Below are positions 18,472 through 27,007 of a stretch of 43,176 bases of DNA, piece after piece. Made by a program: the position numbers and the translations under genes. Position 1 is the stretch's first letter, and the number at the start of each line of letters is the position of its first letter. Source of the stretch: a virus; IMG/VR virus record IMGVR_UViG_3300025778_000028, positions 1-43,176 of that record. One strand, 5' to 3'. The notes beneath the pieces were generated by a model that ran no database searches, was not told the DNA's origin, and saw only the letters and a list, made by a program, of their open reading frames with translations.

Positions 18472-18485
18472 CTATTTATAAATAG
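18472..18485 (+). promoter_or_regulatory. Palindromic late promoter box for gp18
   Basis: TATAAATA at 18477-18484 lies within the perfect palindrome CTATTTATAAATAG (18472-18485), so a late box reads on both strands. Transcription to the right would start near 18490, about 53 nt before the gp18 ATG. No Shine-Dalgarno sequence is obvious before that ATG. Confidence 0.65.
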
Positions 18486-18542
18486 TAGTAATATTGAATT
18501 CCTCGTATTATGTTTCTTATTAACATCTAACTCATCACGAAT

Positions 18543-20252
18543 ATGGCATTTTTAGTTTCTCCAGGAGTTCAGGTCAACGAAGTTGATCTAACCAATGTCG
18601 TACCAGCGGTTTCTACCTCTATTGGTGGATACGCAGGTGCTTTCGAGTGGGGTCCAATCAATGAGTATGTAACAGTCGGATTCGAAAAGGATCTTGTTAC
18701 AAACTTTGGTGCTCCAACAAACACAACAGCAGAATCATTCTTCACCGCAGCTTCCTTCTTGAAGTATGGCAACGCATTAAAAGTAGTCCGTGCTGGTACT
18801 CTTACCGGCGGTTCTACTGTTCTTAATGCTTCAACTGGTCACTCCGGTTCCCATGGCATACTGATCGCAAATCACGATGCTTATGAAGGTCTTACAACTG
18901 GCACAAACACAGTTGGTGAATTCGCAGCAAAATGGGCAGGTACTCTAGGCAATAGCTTAGGTCTCTCCATGTTCCCTGCAAACAACCCAACAGGTTTTAC
19001 AAGCTGGGATTATAAGAGCTTATTCACTGCTGCTCCTGGTACATCTGATTATGCAGCTTCACTCGGCGCTTCAGAAGACGAAGTTCACGTGGTTGTAGTA
19101 GATGTTAACGGAATCTTTACTGGTACTCCAGGAACTGTTCTTGAAACATTCCCATTCCTATCTCTTGCTTCAGACGCAGTTACCTCGGATGGTACTTCAA
19201 ACTACTATGTAAACGTATTGAACTCAGGTTCAAAGTACGCATGGTGGTTAGCACATCCTGTTACTTTCACTAACGCTGGTAGCACAGCTGCTACAGTTGG
19301 TGGCCCATTCTTATCAACTGGTATCTCTCCTGTCACTTATACGTTCTCAGGTGGTACTAACTTAGCTCCTGCAACAGGCGATATCCAAACAGCTCTTCAG
19401 GTCTTAGGTGACGCTGAAACAGTTGATGTAAACTTACTCTTTGCAGTACCAGATTCTGGTGGCGTAATCTCTGGCGAATTAGTCAGTATCGCAGAAGCTC
19501 GTAAGGATGTAGTCGCATTCTTATCACCACCAATCAGTGCAACTGTTAACAACAGCGATCCTGTCACAGCTCTTACAACTTGGGGAAATGCAATCACTTC
19601 CACATCTTATGCTGTAATGGATTCAACTGCTCTAAAGGTTTATAACAAATACAGCGACACTTATATCTGGATTCCAGCTTGCGGACATATCGCAGGTCTC
19701 TGTGCTCATACAGATATGATTGCTGATGCTTGGTTCTCACCAGCAGGTTATAACCGTGGTAATCTCTTAGGAGTCACAAAATTAGCTTATAATCCAAAAC
19801 AAGCTGATCGTGATACTCTTTACAAAGCACGCATCAATCCGATCGTCTCATTCCCAGGTCAAGGTATCCTTCTCTATGGAGATAAGACTGCACAAGCTAA
19901 ACCTTCTGCATTCGATCGTATCAATGTACGTCGCTTATTCATCGTTCTTGAAAAAGCAATCTCGACAGCTGCTAAGTATCAGTTGTTTGAGTTCAATGAT
20001 CAGTTCACGCAAGCAATGTTCCGTAACATGACTGAACCATTCTTACGTGATGTTCAAGGACGCCGTGGTATTACTGCTTTCAAGGTAGTATGTGATAGCA
20101 CAAACAACACACCAAACGTAGTTGATTCGAATCAATTCGTAGCAAGCATCTATATCCAACCAGCTCGCTCGATTAACTTCATCACTCTGAACTTCGTAGC
20201 TACTCGCACAGGTGTGAGCTTCAATGAAATAGCTGGATCAAAATCCGGCTAA
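18543..20252 (+). CDS. 18: gp18 contractile tail sheath protein
   Basis: 569 residues (T4 gp18 is 659). It begins MAFLVSPGVQVNEVDLTNVVPAVSTSIGGYAGAFEWGP, the typical sheath opening in which the N-terminal strand embraces neighbouring subunits. The C-terminal core has RINVRRLFIVLEKAISTAAKYQLFEFND, FLRDVQGRRGITAFKVVCD and IYIQPARSINFITLNFVATRTGVSFNE. These form the conserved sheath fold whose C-terminal strand completes the interlocked mesh. It contracts to drive the tube through the cell envelope. It is followed by the tube gene gp19, as in T4. Its codon use, together with that of gp19 and gp23, favours GCT, GGT and CGT, as expected for highly expressed genes. Confidence 0.95.
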   Translation: MAFLVSPGVQVNEVDLTNVVPAVSTSIGGYAGAFEWGPINEYVTVGFEKDLVTNFGAPTNTTAESFFTAASFLKYGNALKVVRAGTLTGGSTVLNASTGHSGSHGILIANHDAYEGLTTGTNTVGEFAAKWAGTLGNSLGLSMFPANNPTGFTSWDYKSLFTAAPGTSDYAASLGASEDEVHVVVVDVNGIFTGTPGTVLETFPFLSLASDAVTSDGTSNYYVNVLNSGSKYAWWLAHPVTFTNAGSTAATVGGPFLSTGISPVTYTFSGGTNLAPATGDIQTALQVLGDAETVDVNLLFAVPDSGGVISGELVSIAEARKDVVAFLSPPISATVNNSDPVTALTTWGNAITSTSYAVMDSTALKVYNKYSDTYIWIPACGHIAGLCAHTDMIADAWFSPAGYNRGNLLGVTKLAYNPKQADRDTLYKARINPIVSFPGQGILLYGDKTAQAKPSAFDRINVRRLFIVLEKAISTAAKYQLFEFNDQFTQAMFRNMTEPFLRDVQGRRGITAFKVVCDSTNNTPNVVDSNQFVASIYIQPARSINFITLNFVATRTGVSFNEIAGSKSG

Positions 20253-20256
20253 GTCA

Positions 20257-20264
20257 AATAAATA
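20257..20264 (+). promoter_or_regulatory. Late promoter box AATAAATA for gp19
   Basis: The box directly follows the gp18 stop. Transcription should start near 20270 and leave a leader of about 44 nt with an AGGAGA ribosome site at 20301-20306. Confidence 0.55.
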
Positions 20265-20313
20265 CTATCACTAATAATACTATTAACAATCTATAAAATA
20301 GGAGAACACTCAC

Positions 20314-20844
20314 ATGGCAGTTCTAGGAATTAATGACTTTAAGTCAAAACTAATCGGTGGTGGAGCACGTAACAACTTATTCGAAGTTACGTGTAACTTC
20401 CCAGCCTATGCAGGTGGAGATAGCGAACTCGCTTCCTTCCTGATCAAAGCTACTCAGTTACCAGCATCCACAGTTACACCAATCACGATTCCATTTCGTG
20501 GTCGTCACTTAAATATCGCTGGAGATCGTTCATTCGATCCTTGGGGTATCACAATCATCAACGATGCAGATATGTCAATCCGTAATGCTTTCGAGCGTTG
20601 GGTAGGCAATATCAATAACAACGTTGATAATACAGGTCTTGTCGATCCAGCAACTTATATGGTAGACATGGCAGTATCCCAACTCGATAAAGCAGGAGAA
20701 GTTACAAAGCAATACGTTATCCGTGGCGCTTGGCCTTCAGCCGTATCAGCTATCGATTTAAGCTACGATTCAGAAAACGCGATCGAAGAATTCACAGTTG
20801 AATTACAGATGATGTACTGGGAATCTCCAGAATCAGCTGTTTAA
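20314..20844 (+). CDS. 19: gp19 tail tube protein
   Basis: 176 residues (T4 gp19 is 163). Recognised by the opening GINDFKSKLIGGGARNNLFEV, then FLIKATQLPASTVTPITIPFRGRHLNIAGDR, WGITIINDADMSIRNAFERWVGNIN and a C-terminal EEFTVELQMMYWE. The protein forms hexameric rings stacked as the inner tube through which DNA passes. It has one of the clearest Shine-Dalgarno sites in the window (AGGAGA, 7-8 nt before the ATG) and is followed by a strong terminator, as suits a very abundant virion protein. Confidence 0.95.
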   Translation: MAVLGINDFKSKLIGGGARNNLFEVTCNFPAYAGGDSELASFLIKATQLPASTVTPITIPFRGRHLNIAGDRSFDPWGITIINDADMSIRNAFERWVGNINNNVDNTGLVDPATYMVDMAVSQLDKAGEVTKQYVIRGAWPSAVSAIDLSYDSENAIEEFTVELQMMYWESPESAV

Positions 20845-20886
20845 TACAATTGAGTAGAATAAAGTTATAAAAACTTGAATAAATAC

Positions 20887-20924
20887 GGGGGAGGGTTCGA
20901 GAAATCGTCCTCCTCCATTTTTTT
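20887..20924 (+). terminator. Rho-independent terminator after gp19
   Basis: GGGGGAGG (20887-20894) pairs with CCTCCTCC (20909-20916), with one G-U pair. An inner 3-bp CGA/TCG stem closes a GAAA loop, and seven T follow at 20918-20924. A possible late box AATAAATA (20878-20885) sits just before the stem. Confidence 0.85.
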
Positions 20925-20963
20925 CAAAAACAAAAAATACTACTGAACAACTAATACATTATC

Positions 20964-22562
20964 ATGGAATTTTTCGGATTCTCAATCACTCGCAATCCAG
21001 AATCGCCAGAGGAAAAGAAAAAAAAACTGGCAAAACAAGCGGACTCGTTCGTCCCTCCTTCAAGTGAAGATGGCTCATCCGCGATTGCAGCTGGAGGTTA
21101 CTATGGCCAGTATCTGGACATGGATGGTGATGCAGCAAAGTCCGACATCGATCTTATTCGTAAGTATCGTCTCACGGCTGAACAGCCAGAGTGCGATGTC
21201 GCGATCGATGACATCGTAAATGAAGTGGTTGTGACTGATGAAGATGCAGGTCCAGTCGAGTTGAATCTCGATAAGTTAGATCAACCAAATTCAATTAAAA
21301 ACGAGATTCGTGATGAATTCGCGAACATCATTCGTTTACTCAATTTCAATGTCAATGGTACGGATATATTCCGTCGCTGGTACGTCGATGGTAGATTATA
21401 CTATCACATCATCGTTGACCAAGATAATCCAGCAGAAGGTATCCAAGAACTACGAGCTATCGATGCTCTTCGCATGCGTAAGGTTCGTGAGATAAAAGAA
21501 GAGATTGATATCAAGACAGGCGCAAAGATCATTAAGACTCTGGACGAGTACTTCCTCTATCAAGAAGGCGGACTTCAGAAATCAGATATTGGTATCAAGA
21601 TCAATAAAGATGCGATCTGTTACGTACCTTCTGGTATATTAGACTCAACGCGTAAACGTGTTCTCTCAGCTTTACACAAAGCAGTCAAGCCAGTGAATCA
21701 ATTACGATTCATGGAAGATTCTCTCGTGATCTATCGTTTATCACGTGCACCAGAACGCCGTATATTCTATATCGATGTAGGTAATCTTCCAAAGGGTAAA
21801 GCAGAGGAATACCTACGCACTGTCATGAATCAGTATCGCAATAAGATCGTATACGATTCAGCGACTGGTGAGATACGTGATGATCGTAAGCACATGTCAA
21901 TGCTTGAGGACTTCTGGTTACCTCGTCGTGAGGGTGGTCGTGGAACAGAGATCACTACCCTACCCGGCGGTGAGAATCTAGGCCAGATCGATGACATCAT
22001 ATTTTTCCAAAAGAAGTTATATCGGGCTCTCAACGTTCCGATATCTCGTATGGAACCAGAGACTGGTTTCAATATCGGTAAATCCTCAGAGATCACTCGT
22101 GACGAGATCAAGTTCCAGAAGTTCGTGGATAAACTTCGTAAGAAGTTCTCGCTACTATTCATGGAGTTACTCAGAACTCAATTGATCCTAAAGCAGGTCA
22201 TTACCGAAGAAGATTGGCCAATGATCCGTGAGGCGATAGCCATTGACTTCAAGAAAGATAATCATTTCGCTGAATTAAAAGACAACGAGATACTCCAGGA
22301 TCGTATCAACATGTTGACTCAATTGGCTCCATATGTGGGTCAATTCTATTCCCAGAACTGGATTCGCCGTAATGTTCTACGTCAAACCGATGACGAGATC
22401 GAGATTATGGATAAAGAGATCCAGGAAGAGGCAGAGATCATGCAACAGCAGCAGCTTGATGCCGAAGAAGCTCAGCAAGACAATGAGGAAGAAGGAGATG
22501 ACCTAGGAGATGAGTACAAGATAGTGAAAAAGAAGCCTTCCAAGAAGGGTTCAAAGAAATAA
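20964..22562 (+). CDS. 20: gp20 portal vertex protein
   Basis: 532 residues (T4 gp20 is 524). Diagnostic stretches are YRLTAEQPECDVAIDDIVNEVVV, FRRWYVDGRLYYHIIVD, YFLYQEGGLQ, SRAPERRIFYIDVGNLPKGKAEEYL, MLEDFWLPRREGGRGTEITTLPGG and NIGKSSEITRDEIKFQKFVDKLRKKF. Twelve copies make the portal ring that starts prohead assembly, docks the terminase and later holds the neck. The C-terminus is an acidic Glu/Gln-rich helix ending in a Lys cluster (KKKPSKKGSKK). It starts after the gp19 terminator with no obvious ribosome site. Its stop is followed within 4 nt by a late promoter. Confidence 0.95.
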   Translation: MEFFGFSITRNPESPEEKKKKLAKQADSFVPPSSEDGSSAIAAGGYYGQYLDMDGDAAKSDIDLIRKYRLTAEQPECDVAIDDIVNEVVVTDEDAGPVELNLDKLDQPNSIKNEIRDEFANIIRLLNFNVNGTDIFRRWYVDGRLYYHIIVDQDNPAEGIQELRAIDALRMRKVREIKEEIDIKTGAKIIKTLDEYFLYQEGGLQKSDIGIKINKDAICYVPSGILDSTRKRVLSALHKAVKPVNQLRFMEDSLVIYRLSRAPERRIFYIDVGNLPKGKAEEYLRTVMNQYRNKIVYDSATGEIRDDRKHMSMLEDFWLPRREGGRGTEITTLPGGENLGQIDDIIFFQKKLYRALNVPISRMEPETGFNIGKSSEITRDEIKFQKFVDKLRKKFSLLFMELLRTQLILKQVITEEDWPMIREAIAIDFKKDNHFAELKDNEILQDRINMLTQLAPYVGQFYSQNWIRRNVLRQTDDEIEIMDKEIQEEAEIMQQQQLDAEEAQQDNEEEGDDLGDEYKIVKKKPSKKGSKK

Positions 22563-22566
22563 ACCT

Positions 22567-22574
22567 TATAAATA
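22567..22574 (+). promoter_or_regulatory. Late promoter TATAAATA for gp67-gp21
   Basis: A perfect late box that begins 4 nt after the gp20 stop and ends 7 nt before the ATG of the small core gene at 22582. The predicted transcript has a leader of only about 2 nt. Confidence 0.65.
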
Positions 22575-22581
22575 GTATATA

Positions 22582-22752
22582 ATGAATTCAAATGTTACAA
22601 ATTTAGTAACTTCTCTAGCTCAAGGGAAAGTCTCCCAGGCACAGGAATCATTTGCTCGTGCAATGAGCGAAAAGATGAATGCTGCTCTAGATGAACGCAA
22701 AATAGCAATCGCTAGCCAAGTCTACAGCAAACCAGCAACTCCTTCAAAGTAA
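22582..22752 (+). CDS. 67: gp67-like prohead core protein (56 aa)
   Basis: A short gene between gp20 and gp21, the position of gene 67 in T4 relatives. The product begins MNSNVTNLVTSLAQGKVSQA, continues QESFARAMSEKMNAALDERK and ends PATPSK. It is helical, without Cys or Trp. The pattern AxxxFxxAMxEKxxxALDERKIxIA is what I recall from gp67 of marine T4-like phages. T4 gp67 is a minor scaffold protein cut by gp21 during head maturation. A late promoter stands immediately before it, and the gp21 ATG follows 1 nt after its stop, so the two are likely translated together. Confidence 0.75.
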   Translation: MNSNVTNLVTSLAQGKVSQAQESFARAMSEKMNAALDERKIAIASQVYSKPATPSK

Positions 22753-22753
22753 A

Positions 22754-23401
22754 ATGAAACTCATCACAGAAGCAATCGACTCTGGTCTAGGAGTCATTAC
22801 TGAAGGTACCGGTCCTGATAAGAAAGTTTATATCAATGGCATCTTCATGCAGGCCGAGCAAAAGAATCGCAATGGCCGTGTTTATCCAAAGAGCGTTTTA
22901 GCTCCAGCTGTTGCAAAATACGTAACAGAACAAGTCGAAAAAGGACGCGCAGTTGGTGAATTAAATCACCCAGATGGTCCTACAGTCAATTTAGATAAAG
23001 TATCCCATCGCATCACTGAACTCAAGTGGAACGGAAACGATGTGATTGGTAAAGCTTTAATCCTTAACACACCTTGCGGACAGATCGTAAAAGGTCTTCT
23101 CGAGGGCGGTGTTCAATTCGGTGTTTCATCTCGCGGAATGGGTTCTCTTGAACGCATCGGAGAAGTAATGACCGTAAAGAATGATTTTATTCTCGCAACT
23201 GTTGACATCGTACAGGATCCTTCCGCACCTCACGCTTTCGTGAATGGTATCATGGAAGGCGTCGAGTACTTTGTAAAAGGTAACGAGATCATCGCTGAAA
23301 AGATCAAGAATGAGATCCTCAAGACTCCTTCAAATCGTTTAATCGAAGCTCAAATCAAAGCATTCTCTGACTTCTTATTAGAAGTCTCCTCGAAGAAATA
23401 A
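22754..23401 (+). CDS. 21: gp21 prohead protease
   Basis: 215 residues (T4 gp21 is 212). It opens MKLITEAIDSGLGVITEG, with KVYINGIFMQAEQKNRNGRVYPKSVLAPAV, VGELNHPDGPTVNLDKVSH (catalytic His region, about 72-90) and QFGVSSRGMGSL (catalytic Ser, about 122-133). This is the T4 prohead protease family (S80/U9, herpes assemblin-like fold). It sits in the scaffold, removes core proteins and trims gp23 after an (I/L)xE motif. The gene starts 1 nt after gp67, as expected for a coupled core operon. Confidence 0.95.
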   Translation: MKLITEAIDSGLGVITEGTGPDKKVYINGIFMQAEQKNRNGRVYPKSVLAPAVAKYVTEQVEKGRAVGELNHPDGPTVNLDKVSHRITELKWNGNDVIGKALILNTPCGQIVKGLLEGGVQFGVSSRGMGSLERIGEVMTVKNDFILATVDIVQDPSAPHAFVNGIMEGVEYFVKGNEIIAEKIKNEILKTPSNRLIEAQIKAFSDFLLEVSSKK

Positions 23402-23402
23402 G

Positions 23403-23561
23403 ATGAGCGTCAGCGACAAACAATTTTACGTTATGGGTGGGACAAAGGGTATTACTACTAATCATGGTGACGCGACTACAAAGTGCCTAGAGTCAAAATT
23501 GAATAAACAGAGACTGAAATTTAGCTTTTTTACAAGCGAAGGTTTCCTCTCAAAACTTTAA
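23403..23561 (+). CDS. Possible small protein between gp21 and gp22 (52 aa)
   Basis: Open from an ATG one base after the gp21 stop to TAA. The product begins MSVSDKQFYVMGGTKGITTN, continues HGDATTKCLE and ends KFSFFTSEGFLSKL. It is basic, with a single Cys and no membrane segment. The tight spacing to gp21 mirrors that between gp67 and gp21. I recognise no family, and chance opening cannot be excluded at this length. The stretch is otherwise an unusually long gap (about 190 nt) in a dense operon, which favours a real gene. Confidence 0.4.
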   Translation: MSVSDKQFYVMGGTKGITTNHGDATTKCLESKLNKQRLKFSFFTSEGFLSKL

Positions 23562-23593
23562 CCGCTATACAATTATAGTAGGGATAAAACACT

Positions 23594-25057
23594 ATGTCAA
23601 AGAAATCAAAAGATCGCTTCGATCTCATTGAAGACATCACTGTTGAAGAACTACACAAAGATGGACTTGTTGAAGACGTTGAAGTTTCCCACGAGGAACC
23701 ATTCAGCAAGAAAAAGCCAGATGCGGTTGTTGCTGCAAAAGAAATCGAAGTGAAAGCTTCGGTCGATTCTTCAAAAGCAGCTCAGGATGCAACAAAGCCA
23801 GCCCCTCACAATCAGACGAAGGGTGAGCCTACAGCTCCTGCAGAACCAGAAGAGCTCAAAAGAGCGGAAGACGCTATCGCAGCAGGTATCGCAAAAGTTG
23901 CACAGGCACCATTGAATAAAGTTCATGGTAAGCCAACCGACGTAGCGATTCCTAGCGTTTCAGAATCCAATGCTCCAAAGACAAAAGCTGGTCTCATCAA
24001 CGCAGTGTATCAACAGATGTCAGAAATGACGACAGAAGAATTGGCGAATGTATATCAGACCTTGACGAATCCAAGTGATATCGAACAGGCACCATACAAT
24101 CAGCCAAATCCAGAAGATTCGATCGCTCCAAAGCTAAGCGTGCAAACGCCTGGTCAAGTTGCAGAAGAATCGGAAGAAGAAGCTAAAAAAGACGAGGACG
24201 AATCCGAAGAAGAGGAATCCAAAAAGAAGGAAGCTGACGAAAAGAAAGCTGACGACGAGGAATCCGATGAAGAGGAAGAATCCAAGAAGAAAGAAAACGA
24301 CGAAGAGGATAGCGAAGAAGAAGGTAAGAAGATGGACGAGTCAATCGGAAATCTCTTAAATTCAGATTCCAACCTTTCCGAAGAATTCAAATCGAAAGCT
24401 TCTAGCCTATTCGAATCAACTGTCAACGCAAAAGTAGCAGCTAAAGTTCTCCAGCTCGAGGAATCCTACAAGACTCAATTAAACGAAGAGTTAGTGAAAG
24501 CTACTCAAGGTTTAGCTGAAAAAGTCGATAGCTATCTTAGCTATGTAGTATCAACCTGGATGGAAGAGAACAAAGTCGCTATTGAATCTGGCCTTCGCAC
24601 CGAGATCGCGGAAAACTTTATCGCATCCTTAAAGAATGTGTTTAAAGAATCCTACATCGAAGTTCCTGAAGCAAAAGAAAACCTTGTTGATAGCCTCAAC
24701 AAAGAAGTTTCCAAGCTCGAAGAACAGTTGCTCAAGACGACCGAATCAAACATGAAGTTAAATGAGACTGTCAATACGCTAAAACGTACACAGATCCTCT
24801 CTGAAGCTTCAGCTGATCTTGCCTCAACAGAGGTAGTAAAGCTCAAAACACTTGCGGAATCAATCGATTTTGAAGATGAAAATTCTTTCGCTAAGAAAGT
24901 AAAAAGCATCAAAGAATCTTACTTCCGTAAAGTTATTAACTCACCCAAAGAAAACGAAGTAGAAGTAGTATTAAATGAGAGCGGCCAAGAAGTCGAACTC
25001 AATCCAGTAATGGAAGCTTACTCTACAGCAATCTCACGGACTATCAAACAGCCGTAA
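23594..25057 (+). CDS. 22: gp22 major scaffold (prohead core) protein
   Basis: 487 residues, far longer than T4 gp22 (269). The C-terminal half is the recognisable scaffold: helical segments (NLLNSDSNLSEEFKSKASSLFESTV, YKTQLNEELVKATQGLAEKVDSYL, NFIASLKNVFKESYIEVPEAK, LNKEVSKLEEQLLKTTES). The N-terminal half is low complexity, with Ala/Pro/Lys then a block at about 195-250 made almost only of Glu, Asp, Lys and Ser. Position between gp21 and gp23 fixes the identity. It forms the core around which gp23 assembles and is then degraded by gp21. The charged block may be a phage-specific internal packing domain. Confidence 0.9.
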   Translation: MSKKSKDRFDLIEDITVEELHKDGLVEDVEVSHEEPFSKKKPDAVVAAKEIEVKASVDSSKAAQDATKPAPHNQTKGEPTAPAEPEELKRAEDAIAAGIAKVAQAPLNKVHGKPTDVAIPSVSESNAPKTKAGLINAVYQQMSEMTTEELANVYQTLTNPSDIEQAPYNQPNPEDSIAPKLSVQTPGQVAEESEEEAKKDEDESEEEESKKKEADEKKADDEESDEEEESKKKENDEEDSEEEGKKMDESIGNLLNSDSNLSEEFKSKASSLFESTVNAKVAAKVLQLEESYKTQLNEELVKATQGLAEKVDSYLSYVVSTWMEENKVAIESGLRTEIAENFIASLKNVFKESYIEVPEAKENLVDSLNKEVSKLEEQLLKTTESNMKLNETVNTLKRTQILSEASADLASTEVVKLKTLAESIDFEDENSFAKKVKSIKESYFRKVINSPKENEVEVVLNESGQEVELNPVMEAYSTAISRTIKQP

Positions 25058-25090
25058 AAACTACAGTCATAACAAATAACAGGACATAAC

Positions 25091-26443
25091 ATGTTCAACT
25101 CAGAAAACCTAATCAAAAAATGGGCACCAATCCTTGAGCACAAGGATCTCCCAAAGATCAAAGACACATACCGCAAATCAATCACTGCGGTTATTCTTGA
25201 AAATCAGGAAAAAGCACTACGTGAAGAACGCGCTCAATCCTCATTCCAAGCTATCAACGAAACAGCAGCTAATGCTACAACTGGTGGCACAGGCTACATG
25301 GCTAACTGGGATCCAATCCTCATCAGCCTAGTACGTCGTTCCATGCCAAACCTAATCGCTTACGATATCTGCGGCGTTCAACCAATGAGCGGCCCAACAG
25401 GTTTAGTATTCGCGATGAAGAGCAAATACACCTCACAAGGTGGCACAGAAGCCCTTTACCAAGAAGCTAACGATGCTTTCTCCGGTACAGGTTCAATGGG
25501 CGGCGACTCATCTTCACTACCTTCCGTAACTGGTGGTTCTGGTGCAGATGCAGACGGCGTTGATAACTCATTCGCTAATGGTACAGGTATGAGCACATCT
25601 TATGCTGAAGGTCTTGGTACCGGTTCTTCCGGCGCTGGCAGCTTCGCTCAGATGGCTTTCTCAATCGAAAAATCAACTGTTACCGCTACAACTCGTGCCC
25701 TCAAGGCTGAGTACACAATGGAATTAGCACAAGACCTCAAAGCAGTTCATGGTCTTGACGCTGAGTCCGAATTAGCTAACATTCTTTCAGCTGAAATCTT
25801 AGCTGAAATCAATCGTGAAGTTATTCGTACAATCAACGTAAAAGCTATCCTTGGTGCACAACAGAGCGGCATCGCAGTCCCTGGTACATTTAACCTCTAT
25901 ACAGATGCTGATGGCCGTTGGTCAGCAGAAAAGTATCGTGGTCTATTAGTTCAGATCGATCGCGAAGCTAACAAGATCGCTAAAGACACCCGTCGTGGTA
26001 AGGGTAACTTCGTACTCTGTTCATCAGATGTTGCGACAGCCCTCGCTGCTTCCGGTACATTAGACTACGCTCCAGCTCTTTCAACTCAATTAGAAGTTGA
26101 TGATACTGGTAACACCTTTGCTGGTGTATTAAATGGTCGTATCAAAGTATACATTGATCCATATGCAACCGTTGACTATTGCACAATCGGTTACCGTGGA
26201 ACAAACCCATATGATGCTGGTTTATTCTATTGCCCATACGTACCATTAACTATGGTCCGTGCAGTTGGTCAATCAGACTTCCAACCACGTATCGGGTTCA
26301 AGACTCGTTACGGCATGATCGCTAACCCATTCGCTGAATCCCCAACAGCTCCTCAAAACGGCGTTGGTAACAATCGTGCGAACAAGTACTTCCGCATCTT
26401 CGCGGTTAAGGGCGTTCTATCACCTGCTCACCCATCTAACTAA
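25091..26443 (+). CDS. 23: gp23 major capsid protein
   Basis: 450 residues (T4 gp23 is 521). It begins MFNSENLIKKWAPILEHKD, with the N-terminal propeptide ending near INE at 55-57, a fit to the gp21 (I/L)xE cleavage rule; the mature protein would start TAANATTGG. The mature part shows YDICGVQPMSGPTGLVFAMKSKY, KAEYTMELAQDLKAVHGLDAESELANIL, VICSSDVATAL-like FVLCSSDVATAL and FQPRIGFKTRYGMIANPFA, typical of the T4 HK97-fold capsid protein. The ATG has an AGGA site 8 nt upstream. A strong terminator follows. No separate gp24 vertex gene is visible nearby. Confidence 0.97.
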   Translation: MFNSENLIKKWAPILEHKDLPKIKDTYRKSITAVILENQEKALREERAQSSFQAINETAANATTGGTGYMANWDPILISLVRRSMPNLIAYDICGVQPMSGPTGLVFAMKSKYTSQGGTEALYQEANDAFSGTGSMGGDSSSLPSVTGGSGADADGVDNSFANGTGMSTSYAEGLGTGSSGAGSFAQMAFSIEKSTVTATTRALKAEYTMELAQDLKAVHGLDAESELANILSAEILAEINREVIRTINVKAILGAQQSGIAVPGTFNLYTDADGRWSAEKYRGLLVQIDREANKIAKDTRRGKGNFVLCSSDVATALAASGTLDYAPALSTQLEVDDTGNTFAGVLNGRIKVYIDPYATVDYCTIGYRGTNPYDAGLFYCPYVPLTMVRAVGQSDFQPRIGFKTRYGMIANPFAESPTAPQNGVGNNRANKYFRIFAVKGVLSPAHPSN

Positions 26444-26467
26444 TAATTAGATAGTAAGCTAATAATT

Positions 26468-26497
26468 AAGGGATCCTCGAAAGGGGATCCCTTTTTT
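26468..26497 (+). terminator. Rho-independent terminator after gp23
   Basis: AAGGGATCC (26468-26476) pairs perfectly with GGATCCCTT (26485-26493) around an 8-nt loop, and the T run extends to 26497. The next late promoter begins 5 nt later. Confidence 0.9.
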
Positions 26498-26501
26498 GGC
26501 T

Positions 26502-26509
26502 TATAAATA
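26502..26509 (+). promoter_or_regulatory. Late promoter TATAAATA
   Basis: A perfect late box between the gp23 terminator and the ATG at 26516, ending 6 nt before that ATG. No ribosome site lies in between, so the transcript should be leaderless or nearly so. Confidence 0.65.
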
Positions 26510-26515
26510 CAGTAT

Positions 26516-26980
26516 ATGAGTAATTTAACAAGTCAGCTCAACTACCTTTCGCCAACAGGGTTTAAGGTTACAATCAATTCGTCGCAGTTTGCTAATATGG
26601 AGTATTTTTGCATTAAAACCTCAGTGCCTATGATCAGTCTCGCCGAGGTTTCTCTTCCATACAAATCAATGCCGAATTATGTTTCAGGCGAACGTTTGGA
26701 ATGGTCTCCATTTGATATGACTTTTCAAGTATCAGAATTTCTTGAGAACTATCTTGAGCTTTATAATTGGATCACGAAGAACTCTCAGATCGATCAATTC
26801 GTAAAGTCTGATATGATCCTTTCGATTCTTGATTCTCACAACAATGTATCAAAACAAATACGATATGTTGATGCATTTCCTGTTTCAGTAGGATCCATAG
26901 ACTTACATACTCAAAATACAGACGTTGAATACGTGACAGTTGACGCTTCTTTCAGATATTCTTACTTCGAATTCTTATAA
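26516..26980 (+). CDS. Tail-tube-like (gp19/gp54-fold) virion protein
   Basis: 154 residues. The order of elements (PTGFKVTINSSQFANMEYFCIKTSVP, then SLAEVSLPYKSM, VSGERLEWSPFDMTFQVSEFLENYLELYNWITKN, then a C-terminal YVTVDASFRYSYFEF) parallels the gp19 of this phage. gp19 has the same series: FxVT, then FxIKxxxxP, then an IPFRG loop, then ITxxxDxxMxIRNAFERWV, then a terminal EFTVELQMMYWE. A second tube-fold protein in T4 phages is gp54, the baseplate-tube initiator, and the tube terminator gp3 is also usually encoded hereabouts in marine relatives. Either role is possible. It has its own late promoter, so it is virion-associated rather than part of the recombination operon. Confidence 0.65.
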   Translation: MSNLTSQLNYLSPTGFKVTINSSQFANMEYFCIKTSVPMISLAEVSLPYKSMPNYVSGERLEWSPFDMTFQVSEFLENYLELYNWITKNSQIDQFVKSDMILSILDSHNNVSKQIRYVDAFPVSVGSIDLHTQNTDVEYVTVDASFRYSYFEFL

Positions 26981-27007
26981 GAAGTATTTACATTCTCACT
27001 TCTTTTT
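26979..27007 (+). terminator. Weak terminator-like hairpin
   Basis: AAGAAGT (26979-26985) pairs with ACTTCTT (26998-27004) around a 12-nt loop, and T residues run to 27007. The stem is only 7 bp, mostly A-T, and overlaps the stop codon of the preceding gene and the uvsY promoter. Confidence 0.5.
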
